Source: Perilla frutescens
Lineage: Eukaryota; Streptophyta; Magnoliopsida; Lamiales; Lamiaceae
DNA length: 64,000 nt
Direction: 5' to 3'
Assembly (NCBI GenBank): GCA_026008535.1
Contig: BRKX01000012.1
Location: 27,805,848-27,869,847 of the forward strand
This document shows positions 1 through 10,888 of the stretch, in pieces. The translations under genes and the position numbers were made by a program. The notes under the pieces were generated by a model, which worked only from the letters and a program-made list of their open reading frames with translations, was not told where the DNA came from and ran no database searches. The number at the start of each line of letters is the position of its first letter. Position 1 is the stretch's first letter.

Positions 1-117
1 TGCAAAGAGCACTCAACCACAAAAATATTGAAAATAAAAAATAAAAATCAACGCAACAGGGTCAAAAGAAGATAAATCTGTTTGACGTCACAAATTTCCA
101 AGAGTAGGGAATCTTAC

Positions 118-2444
118 CAAGAAACCTTGTTGATCAGGGAAAGCAGCCAAACTCCTAGTCTGGTACTTCAGGGGAGACACAACTCTCTTATACTCAGTCT
201 GCCATATTCAAACAAATAATTCACCGTCTATATTACCTCATAAATCTCACATATTGCATTAGGTATAATTTGTCATTAACAATAGATAAAGCTAAAAATA
301 CACAAAAAAGTCAAAATTGCAGCCATAGAGGAAATTGCAAGATAATAAAGTACAGAGACTATAGTGGATGCCCAGTAACCAAATCAAGTATGTCTAAACT
401 ATGAAGATGTATTCTGTCATAATAAGGTACAGGCCATCCCAAAAGAACAAGTCTGATGGGATATCAGGGGGGGAATGGGGGTGGGACACCACAAAGATAG
501 GTGGCTCATAGATGCAGATACGCAAATATCAGTGCAGAAAATGGTTAATTAGAACATCAGATAGATGGCTGAAATGAAGACAGTTTAACCAATAAATTGG
601 TCTAAAATCGGCTCTATGAATAAAAATGCCACAGTATGTATAATCTGTAAGCCAACCAGAAGCAAGATCTATGGGGGAAGCTAACTAAAGAGATGCATAT
701 TAACAGCATATAAGTAGGCTAAGTAAAGTTGACTTTTGTTTAAGGAGCGACTACAAGAATGCCTAACAACCTGAGGGTTCTGCAAATTGAAGACAACTAG
801 GTTTCTATCAGCAGTCCCAACAACCATAAGAGGATGTCTAACAGTAAGTGCATAGCAGCGGTCTGGAAGTTGTTGCACCCAGGTTGGATTTTGCTGTCTC
901 AGATCCCAATACCTGAACAGAAATAGCAACGTTACTTAGATTAGAACTACCCTTACAACAGTAAGATAAGGTATCAGAGTCTAAAATAGACTGCAGAAAA
1001 GCACGATAGCGTTGAAAGAGGACATATCTGGAAAAAGTGAAATGGGGAGAATCTGAAACATTTAGCACAATCCTTATATAAAAAAACCTTAAGGGGTGTT
1101 TCTTTGGGGGATTCAAATTAGGGAATGGAAATCATGAGGGAACCACTCCAATGAATACTACTTGGAAAATAAGGTATGATTCCCCCACTCTCATCAAGAC
1201 ATCAACTACCTTACCCAAACTAATCAATTTGATTCCTATTATGATTCCTCTCTTCAGTCATACCCAATAACATTGCCATTGAAGAATTCGATCCAAGCAC
1301 ATCATGGTTCAAAAATTTATTCACATAAATAAAATTCAAATCCCATGGAAGAAGGAAGTTAAACATGCCAGATTTCTCCTATTAATTCTATTGAAGACAC
1401 CCACATATTCACCTAAGTGTCTTATCCCAGCTTCCTGTGACTAAGAGATTCATTTCTGGGATCCAGGCAAGCTCTTTAACAGGAGCATCATGCATGGCCA
1501 CTGTAACAGGTTGGCCACCAGATAACAATGGCCACATTTTAACCTGCTTGTCACAGCCTCCAGAGAAGACAGTTGTCCCGTCATCCTTCCACGCTGAGCA
1601 CAAGACCTGGCAAAGATAGAAAGTAAAATAACAATGGGTAAACAAAATTTCAAGTGGTGGAAATCACAGGACTACACAAAGTATAAATTTACCGGTTGAT
1701 CATGTGAAATTGATGCCTTTGGGACAGTGTTGATAGTGTTACCAGATCTCATTACTTCCCAACATCGAACCTAAGAAAGAATGTCGTAGGAGACATCAAG
1801 TTAGATGTTGCAGCAACTAAAATCAAACTGATTCTCCCACATACAAAAGACCGCATGAACAGAAAGATTCACATATAGAAAACAGAAGCTCCAGCACTGA
1901 AGGCGTCTGCAGTTCTTCGAATTACACCAAATACTACACATACTGGCGTAATATGATACAAACACAACTAATGTGGCTCTCAAACAAAACCAACACCTCA
2001 TATAACGCAATCTACTCAATTCAATGCACCTCATATCAAGCCAAACTAAGAATCAAGAAAGCACCGTAAAAAGAAAAAGAAAAAAAATATATAACCCAAA
2101 AAACGCACCAATACAAAATTACCTGATTATCCCACGAAGTAGCCACCAAAACATTTGCTTTGGGGCTGAAGCTTAAGCTCGATACCGAATCACTAGGAGG
2201 TTGAACCACCTTCTCAAAAAATAAAAATAAAAATTCAACACAATTTATTAGAGAGCATAGCAAAAACTGAATAAACACAAATTCAGACAATGAGAAAAAA
2301 GCAACAAGAAGAAGAATAATTTATATTTTCCATAGTTAAAATAACTAACACCTCACACATAAGATAAGATAATGAATAAATTAGAAATACCTCAGCGGAA
2401 CGGTTGGGATTCACGTTAGTCGAAGCAGCGCCGAATGCAGCCAT
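118..2444 (-). CDS. RAE1: RAE1-like WD40 mRNA-export factor, 5' six exons (3' end outside window)
   Basis: Six exons read on the minus strand: 2391-2444, 2123-2209, 1693-1770, 1413-1606, 771-912 and 118-198. All have GT-AG borders and keep one frame for 212 codons. The protein starts MAAFGAASTNVNPN. It then shows WD repeats ending in SWDNQVRCWE, GGCDKQVKMWPL, GSWDKTLRYWDL and GTADRNLVVFNL, followed by a TEYKR...LKYQTR segment. This closely matches plant RAE1/Gle2, a beta-propeller that binds a GLEBS motif of a nucleoporin at the nuclear pore and acts in mRNA export and mitotic spindle assembly. The family is about 350 residues, so roughly 140 C-terminal residues lie left of position 1. The start is supported by the conserved N-terminus and the first splice donor at 2390. 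Exon 5 is followed by a long intron of 572 nt. Confidence 0.93.
1091..1285. mobile_element. MITE-like insertion inside RAE1 intron 4
   Basis: The intron between exons 4 and 5 contains a block beginning GGGGTGTTTCTTTGGGGGAT and ending in a roughly inverted counterpart (CCCAATAACATTGCC). Between them are inverted AATGGAAATCAT / ATGATTCCT tracts. This resembles short Harbinger- or hAT-type MITEs of plants. A clean target duplication is not visible, so the class and exact ends are uncertain. Confidence 0.4.
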
Positions 2445-2644
2445 TTGCAAAACCTCCTTAAACCCAGATTTTCAGATAATTGTTGAAGAGTTGAACAATT
2501 TCAGCAAATCGAAATGCAAGAATTTGAGGAGAGAAAAGGAAAAGAGCGTGGGTTTGTATGTGAATGTGAGAGGCCACACACACACACGTAGTTGGAACAG
2601 AGTTGAAGAGGCTAGGCGGTTTACGCCATCGCGTCTACACTAAG

Positions 2645-3273
2645 CTACTATCCTTGATGTCTTTTTTATTCAATTTTACGCTCCCTCTAAATTTTCAGGC
2701 TTTAAAAATTGAGACAGCACTACAAGGAAAAAAAATTCAATTATCTATTGTGACACTTTATACATTGTATCTTGGTGCTATAATGTGTTATATATTGTAA
2801 GGTGTGGGAAATTTGGAAATAGAGAAGAGCTTGATTCGGGCATATTATCAGTTATCGGATTGGACTCGGTTTTGGATTTTTGGATTTGGGCCTATATTTA
2901 ATTAAGTTATTTTCTATTCTCAAAAGTGGCCCAACAACTCATTAGTGAGGCTCATTTATATATTAGAGTTTATTTTGATGACGTGAGGTATAAGTATCTT
3001 GTAATTTGATGGAAAAAGGTAAGAAGATAATTGCTCAAAATTTCTCCCCTTTCTTCTCCTCTCTCTCTCTCTCTCTCTCTCTCAATTCTTCACAACTTCT
3101 ACTTTATCATTTCTGCCAAATATACCATAAAATTATCACAAAAATAGAAAAAATAGTGGGATCATAACACAATGGGGTCAGCCTCTCTGGCAATCTTTGA
3201 ATCAACTTTTTGACGAGGCTATGATTAAATATATATATATTAACAAAATATATATAATTTTTGTTAATATATA
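2645..3273. other. Intergenic sequence upstream of RAE1
   Basis: This holds the presumed RAE1 promoter side, with a CA-repeat in the 5' leader near 2576-2586, and AT-rich DNA. A (CT)n tract lies at 3059-3083. No gene is visible. Confidence 0.6.
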
Positions 3274-3543
3274 CTCATCCCGTTTTATTTTGATTGTTAT
3301 TTTAGTTTTTTTTATTTATAACTAATAATTAATTTTTTGGACTAATATATCAATCCCTTATATATATCATGAAATTTTATTCACTTATATTTTCCTAAAA
3401 CTAAGACAATATTTTCTCCCTCCATATATTTTTAGGATTTGGGATATGGTTAAAATTGAAGGAGAGAATGTGAAAATATATAAAACAAATATTTTGACAA
3501 AAAAAAAAACTCTAAAACAACAATCAAAACGAAACGGGGGTAC
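3274..3543. mobile_element. Stowaway-type (Tc1/mariner) MITE
   Basis: The 270-bp block begins CTCATCCCGTTTTATTTTGA and ends with the inverse complement of GTACCCCCGTTTCGTTTTGA. This gives terminal inverted repeats of about 33 bp, with TA on both outer sides (3272-3273, 3544-3545). TA duplication and CTCCxTCCG-like ends are typical of Stowaway MITEs. The open frame running out of it is fortuitous. Confidence 0.72.
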
Positions 3544-3545
3544 TA

Positions 3546-5529
3546 AATTAGGCCATTATATTTATGGGAAAAAACATATCCAAATCTCTATTTTTGAAGT
3601 TGGACTAGTCTGCATTGAACCATTTCATTTTATATTCCGTAGAGATACTAATCATAAGAACTATCATTTCATTGATATACTTATTTCATTTCTAAGTTTA
3701 TTCAATTACTTTGTACGATTCACTATTATATTACAAACAAACAAACAAAAATGTAATTTGGGGCAAAATATTGATGAAGTCAAAAGGTTGATTTATAGCA
3801 TAAAACACAAGTGGAGAATTTTATATTTCAGATTGGCCAAACATATTTTTATATCATGAATTTTCATTTATTTTGTAAAAATAGTATAAACTTTAAAATA
3901 TGCGAAAAATAAAAATCTCAAACCTTTTAACATTTTAACATTCATCATTTCAAAAAAAATGTCATTGGAACAAATTTAAGCTTCAGATTTGTGTGTGTTA
4001 GCACGCCAGAAGCCAACATTAAAAATTATATTTTTAAATGAGCACGACATTTTACACATTGGATTTAGACATGCCAAGTACCAACACACAAATTCGATGT
4101 CGGATTTTTTCTCGGGTGACATCTTTCATCGAATCTTTAAAGACCGTGACTTTTTTTCTACATATTTTAAAGTTCAATATAGTTTTATAAAATAGATTAA
4201 AATTCATGACATAAGTATATATTTGGTAAAACATATACTATATATTATACAAAGTACTGGATAATTTTAGAGAAAAAAATTTCCCACTAAAAATGTCGAA
4301 TCATAAAATAGTAATAAAAAAAGAATATTTGCACTTTTCAATTGATTAAAATCTTCATTTGAGCAAAACATAAAATATTATTTTTATACAGTTTAATTCA
4401 AAAGTTTAAATAACTCGTATATACTCATTTCATAATTTTTCTTATTAGATTTCACAGACTAAATCATGTTACTCAAAAAATAAGGTCGTCTTATACATCT
4501 TCGCGCAACTCGTGGGTCATGGGTGTTATTGTGTTAAAGACGTTCTCGATGAAGTCGATAAATTCATACTGTATAATTGGGAGTTCCGGTCCAACGGGCC
4601 CAAATCTTAATAACCTTGCATAAGCCCAATGGGCTCATTGCAGGTTGTGATAAAACCAGATTGGTCAATCCTTTTATTTGTTTTTCCTTATGATTTTGTT
4701 AGATGAATTATTTTCTTGTGAATTAGTGTTGGATTTAAAAAATTAATAAATAAATATTATGTATATTTTTTTTTAGAAAAATATTATGTATAATTTGGTA
4801 TATTAACAAGAAGTAAATAGATAAATCGTACATTTCATCTGATGGTGGGTATAAATCAACCAATCAATCACTCAAAAATGCAAGTATTAACGGATATAGG
4901 ACTATCAGCTATCCACCCATTTAAAATTAAGAAAATAAAATAAATAAATAAAACTAAGAAAATAAAATATTATGTACAATTATACGTTTCTAATAATCAT
5001 ATCTTATCCAACAAAAATTAATAAGGCCATTAGGTACGATTATAACCCAATGTTCAACCCCTTCTCTCAGTTTTCAAAGTTATCGCAACATTCCAAAAAC
5101 AATATATATATATAAATAAATATTTGACAATGCAAACATCAAGTATTGATTAAAATATAATTAGCAAATATGAAAGGAACCTTATTTACTTTCATTTATA
5201 AATTGCAGCATGTATAAGTTGCCACAACTGAAATAAAGTAGCATTATCTTCCGTCGATTACAAGAAGAAATACAGGCTGCACATTAATTTGCTTAATTAA
5301 AAAAATTGTCTCCGGACGCAAAATATTATTATTTTTTTTGCTAATAAAAGAATCCAAAATATATTACCATTCATAGTGAATTTCCTACTCCCACTGCCAA
5401 AATAAAATAAAATAAAAATCCCTGTCTCGTTCATAAATTGTTGTTTAGAATGAACCACTACAATTTCATTAAATGATCCAAATATTCAAAATAAATAATC
5501 TCTAATTCTAAGTAGGGGCAAATAATATA
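3546..5529. other. AT-rich intergenic region without recognisable gene
   Basis: The short open frames here are AT-rich, lack protein-like composition and show no splice-linked partners. A SINE begins just to the right. Confidence 0.55.
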
Positions 5530-5542
5530 TTAAAAACACCCG

Positions 5543-5634
5543 CTCCTCGATAACACCCAACTATGCAAGCAGTGGAGACTCTTTTGTTTAAAGAAAGTTG
5601 TTATGGGTTCGAAACCCACCACTTTTCTTTCTAC

Positions 5635-5668
<34 letters not shown>
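5543..5668 (+). mobile_element. tRNA-derived SINE with poly(A) tail and target-site duplication
   Basis: The element is flanked by a direct repeat TTAAAAACACCCG (5530-5542) and TTAAAAAACACCCG (5669-5682). The body contains a pol III box A-like stretch (CTATGCAAGCAGTGG) and a good box B (GGGTTCGAAACCC at 5607-5619). It ends in about 28 A residues. Boxes A and B, poly(A) and a 13-14 bp duplication together define a SINE. The long A-run suggests a fairly recent insertion. Confidence 0.82.
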
Positions 5669-5670
<2 letters not shown>

Positions 5671-6373
5671 AAAAAACACCCGACCATTATACTATATCTT
5701 GTACATATATATTATAGGTCATCTAAAATTTTGGTATCAATTTTCTATTATTGTGTTCACTTGTCAAATAGATTCGTCAATATTAAATTTGTATGATATA
5801 TATCACTGTACCAGTCCACAAAAAGCAGTACATTGTAAGTTTTCACTAATGAAATAAAATTATGCAAAAAAATAAAAATAATAATCAATCACGCACTTGG
5901 AAATTTCGTGGATGTCACATGACAAGTTTCTTGGAAGTTCTGATCTACATTATTTTTGGGGGAAATTTGTGCTTTGTGTGTGTGATTTTTCTCATCTAGT
6001 TTCCATGAGATTCTTTTTCACTTTTTTGTGCAGTCAAACACATTAATTTCCAAGATACGCAACATTTGGTCCCCCATCTTTCAATTTCAATGTCTTTCTC
6101 CTTAAATAATTTTATTATTTGTAATTTCATTTGTAGTGTAATCAATTTCCATGCTTCGTATGATGTAATGTGTTTAACATGCACCGAGAAAAATCTAATA
6201 TTTGGATAGCATACTATTAGTATTAATGTAAATCACCCGACTTAGAAACTTCAACTTTTTTCTTCTTTTTTCTTTTAAAAGCATTCAAACAAACGAGCAA
6301 GATTGAGATTGAGATAAGATAATGACATGACATGTACGATTTACGAAGGTGTCTTGGTAAATTATTTGATTTA

Positions 6374-7853
6374 GAGTATCTTCAAGAGATCGTAAAATTT
6401 ATATTTAACACGAAAAATAGCTCCAAGAGCTACTCTAAACCACGTTGTATTTCCTAGAAGTGTTGCTTCATTTTTGAAGCAACACTGTTCATGTGTTGTA
6501 TATATATTCCCCCAGTTTTCAGAAAGATTGATGTCTTAATTTTTTTTATTTTGTTGCAAATTATTTAATGTTTTACACTTTTTAACACTCTTCTTCTTAA
6601 TTTTATCCCTATAAAATATCTTCCATATATCTGTTGAGGAAATTAAGGAGAGATATACATATACACATATTACAACAAGAGAGAAATTAAGTTATATTGA
6701 GAAAATATAACTCAATATGGAGAGATGATATATTTTTCTCACATTTTTAAATTTTTGTTATAAAACCTAAAACATCAATTGTTGTGAAAATGAGAGAGTG
6801 TATACCTTTTTAATAGGTTAATTATATTTTGTTTTTCCTTTTCTTTTCTATTTACATTTTTCCTTCTCATTTCTTTTTTATTTTTTGAATTTCTTTTAAT
6901 AGTTTAAATAATTTTTTAATTATTTATTATTTTTTCTTTTAATTTTTGAAATAAAAATTCTACATCAAATTACATAATAAAGCTCATATCTTTTTAGTGT
7001 TGAAATTAAAATGACAGTTAATAAAATTACATAATAAAACAACTAAATATAAAAAAACATATAAAATACAAGTAAAGCTTGAAAATTGAATTTTATGAAT
7101 TATTCCTTTTTAGTGTATAGTTTAGAGTTAGATGTTGGGGATGAAATGCAGATTCTACTATACAATGGAGTCAAAGTTGTTAGGCGACAAATCTCAATAA
7201 TGGCGTTAGTTCCTCCTCCAACGGCACGGCAAATGAGCACTATTTTGGAGGAGAGGAGTGGAATGACAATTTTTTTTTTCTTTTATGTTGTTTTTTATTT
7301 AGTGTTTTGTTTTTGTATATATTGTGTATGTTATTTGTAATTTATTTTGTATTTTAAATAATGTATTGTAAATTAATATTAAAATTTATTATACATTATA
7401 AATTTAATTAAATACAAATATTGGAACACAAAATTAAATTAGATAAAAATTACACCAACAATAAAAACTACATAAAAATGCTAAAATAGATAAAACTACA
7501 CCAACAATAAAACTACACATAACATTATGTAACTTTATGTTTGTTTTTGTAATATTTTAATGAATCGTATTTTTATTTTATATTAATTCAAATATATTTG
7601 TATTTTAAAAAAAGATTTCGATAATTCTTATGAAATGTTGAATTTAATTATAGATATCCATTAAATGAAATTGTATAGATTATTATACGTTAGCAATTAT
7701 AAAATAATAAGTATAAAGAGAATAAAGAGAATATTATGAAATATTCTCTTTTGGTATATAATTATAACGCAGATTGCTGGAAATGAAATATGGAATTTGC
7801 TATATTTTAATGATAGTGGTGTTATATTATAGTGCAGACTGTTAGAGATGGCC
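6374..7853. mobile_element. Degraded PIF/Harbinger-like non-autonomous element
   Basis: The left border GAGTATCTTCAAGAGATCG and right border GTTAGAGATGGCC look like the 'GAGCATCTCCAA' type ends of plant Harbinger MITEs. Internal sequence is very AT-rich. A more balanced stretch around 7100-7265 may be a transposon-gene relic. The flanking trinucleotides (TTA and TAA) do not match cleanly, so the borders are tentative. Confidence 0.35.
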
Positions 7854-9720
7854 TAAAATGAAAAAAAAAATTAAAAAAATGTTGGAAATGACCTTAGATG
7901 ATATACTATGGTTAGATCGAACAATTTAATACTAAAAAAATAGATTATCATATTAATTAAAGACATGAAAATTCCCTCAAAAAAAGACATGAAAAATTAA
8001 AGCTATCAATTCAGAGCTTGAAACATAGAAAAATATAAATCTAAATTACAAAAATGATGTATTTGGATTCTTATGTATTTTTTAATGATCTGTATATTAT
8101 TTTTCAATGAAAAATTATTTATTAATTATCTAATAAATTTAATAAACAAATTATTAAAAGTAATTGAAAATAAAAACAATCGAAATACATAATTTTAGGG
8201 GTTGTAAAATAATAGTTTTCATCTTTAATAAAGTTTTAGATATTGATAAATGACCTAAGAACGATTGGCCTTAATTTGGTCAGCTCTAGCGAGTATAGTC
8301 AAATATGCACTTTTTCAGAAATAATTGAACCAAAAATAAACTAACATTTGGTGAGACCATTATATCAATCTACATCAATTCCTTGGTTTGAGAAATAATG
8401 AGACCCCGTAACTAAACTAGCACTATATAGGTAAAACCAATTATTTCATATTGATTTGGTTAATTCTGAGACAATTCTCCCAATTCTAAAAGTAAAGTGC
8501 CTTTTTTCCTACTCTTTTAAATTGATAGACTTGTTAACTAACACAATATTAACATTTAAAGATAATTGCATGATGATGTAATTAATATATATTCAAATAT
8601 ATTCAATAACAACTAACAGTACTGCAGCTTCTATACAACGAGTGTTCATTAATTAATACTGCAAAATTTCTCAGAAAGTTCAAAACTATATACATTTATA
8701 TTATTATTTTATATTTAAAGATATATACATACACAAGGAGCATAACCATGCACGGGGTGGTTGGTTTGGGTTGTATTGGAGATAACTATGTAAATAAATA
8801 AGCATGAAGAACAGGGAATATATATAATCATATATTGGATTGGTAGTTTGCTTTGTATATTATTGTAATGGTTTATTATTAATTTTAAGATAACAAACTA
8901 AAGTAAAGCTTCGATTGACGATTTTTTCTTTAAACCAAAACTAATCTCACATAGGTACAAATAAATCACAATTTCCGATTTAATTTCATTGAATTAATTA
9001 ACTTAATTTGGATGGTTTAACGCACATAGGGTACCACTAAATTCTACAGCGGAAATAATAATAAATAACATTTTCATTATTTTTAAAAAATTATTGATGT
9101 GTCTTGATTTTCGTGGGAGCTAATACCCTACACGTGTTATAAATTTTTCCCTTTAATTTTTGAACTCTTATTGAAACTTCAACTTAATTATTGTAATGCG
9201 TGCAAGCATTCTCTTTGATATATATGACTGCACGATCTTATTACTTTTGAGAAAAAATATGGAGTTTTTGAAAAAAACTATTAAACGAATAAAAACAATG
9301 ATTTTATTTATTTTTGGTTTTGTTTGATGTAGAAAATTCCGAACCGAACAAAGAAAAAATTGCGATAGATTTGTTTTTATCGTATATTTTTTCGATCTTC
9401 GTTCAGCAGCCATTTTTTGTGAAATAACTTGATAAGTTGACTAGTCCAAAATTTCATGTGTCAATATCAAAATTGCGTAGTTTTAATTCATAAAAATAAA
9501 ATTTATTATATTATAATTAATTCTAATTTGTATTTATCACTGAAAGTTAAAATTTTAAAAAAAAATATATACCATATGTTTGGAATAATCTACCCTAAAA
9601 AACAATTATATTAGCTAAAAAATAAAAATTAAATAATTTTATTTAATGTATTTTGACATAATATAAAATTCGGGCTTCTCCACCAAAAAAAAAACGCACA
9701 TCGTGTAAAATCCTTAACAT
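7854..9720. other. AT-rich intergenic DNA
   Basis: No gene, RNA or well-bounded repeat can be supported. All open frames are short and AT-biased. Confidence 0.5.
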
Positions 9721-9822
9721 TAAGAAATTGATTAATATGAAAGAATGAAATTAGATATGAATGGAATGAACATATGAATGGAATTAAGTTCTGAACGGAA
9801 TTGCAATTCTCGTGATTGATAT

Positions 9823-10629
9823 TGGAGGAGGCGAAAATTTACAATATTATATATAATATTTTTATTGATTTTTATATATTTATTTAGTTTTGGAATCTTA
9901 TGAAATTCAAAATTAGATAAAAATATTTAAATAATAAAGACATTATTATATGATAAACATCAAAAGTCTTTGGCAACAAGTAAATATATTTCAAAAGATA
10001 TATATCAATTCCCAACAGCCAATGAGATAGTGTCCCGTCAGCCCTAGATCTCTTTCCCTACAACTATAAATAGAGCCTCAATATCAGTTGAAAAATCACA
10101 CCGAAAGTCAAAATTGAAGAGCTCAATAAGTTGGAGAAAAATTGTCTACGAAGTTCTCTCCAACATTTAAGCCGTTCTTCGCCGGAGGCATCTCAAATCC
10201 AGCGTTCGATCCGGAATCAAGGTTCTGAAACCCTCCAGACGACGTTATACAGACCCAATATTCAAGGTGTTCTAGCAAGATTCAAGTCGTTTTTCGTTAA
10301 AATCACCTCAAATCCAACGTTCAATCCGGAATCAAGCTCATCGCCCTCCGGTTAACGTTATCAAATTCAAATACCAAGTCAAAGAAGATCGAAGATACAA
10401 ATCTTCCCCGAAAATTTCGAAGATCAAATCCAAATATCAAGTCAAAGAAGATCGAAGATACAAATCTTCCTAGAAAGCTTCGAAGACCGTTTAAAGATCA
10501 AGTTTTAAAGAGAAAAATCAGAGAAAAAATAGAGATTGGATCCGTAAAATTACATTTTGATCTGAAAAATCATCTGAATTGTACATATTTTGTGTTTTAC
10601 CAAATTAAATACAAAAAAAATGTGTTACA
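9823..10629 (+). mobile_element. Solo LTR nested in MITE copy A
   Basis: The 807-bp block starts TGGAGGAGG and ends GTGTTACA (TG...CA). It is flanked by a 5-bp direct repeat GATAT (9818-9822 and 10630-10634) and interrupts the MITE exactly between them. It contains a TATA box (TATAAATAG, 10065-10073), followed by a region with two related tracts (10201-10232 and 10311-10335) and a repeated GTCAAAGAAGATCGAAGATA unit. There is no internal region or second LTR, so it is a solo LTR left by unequal recombination. The family was not identified. A 74-aa open frame inside it is not a gene. Confidence 0.78.
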
Positions 10630-10888
10630 GATATGTCTGCATAATGAAGAACAAAATGATATTTTTTAATCTTATAATTGAACATTTTATATACTTTCAA
10701 ATTTCTTTATAATTGAAAAAAGTGTAGTAGCTAATATTACACTTGCCGTAATTTTTTTCTTATATTTCTAAATTATATTTTTCTTTTTATCAATGTGTTT
10801 TTTTTTCCTAATATTTTTAGCAAATTTTAATTTATTTATTTTATTAAAAATTTATTATTAATTAATACGTGTGTGTGTGTGTGTGTGT

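Noticed and set aside
3446..3859. 137-codon open frame downstream of RAE1
   Set aside because: It starts inside the Stowaway MITE and runs into AT-rich DNA. Composition is dominated by Lys/Asn/Ile/Phe with no domain.
5600..5625. Possible tRNA gene at the GGTTCGAAACC box B
   Set aside because: It cannot be folded into a full cloverleaf, and poly(A) with flanking duplications identifies a SINE.
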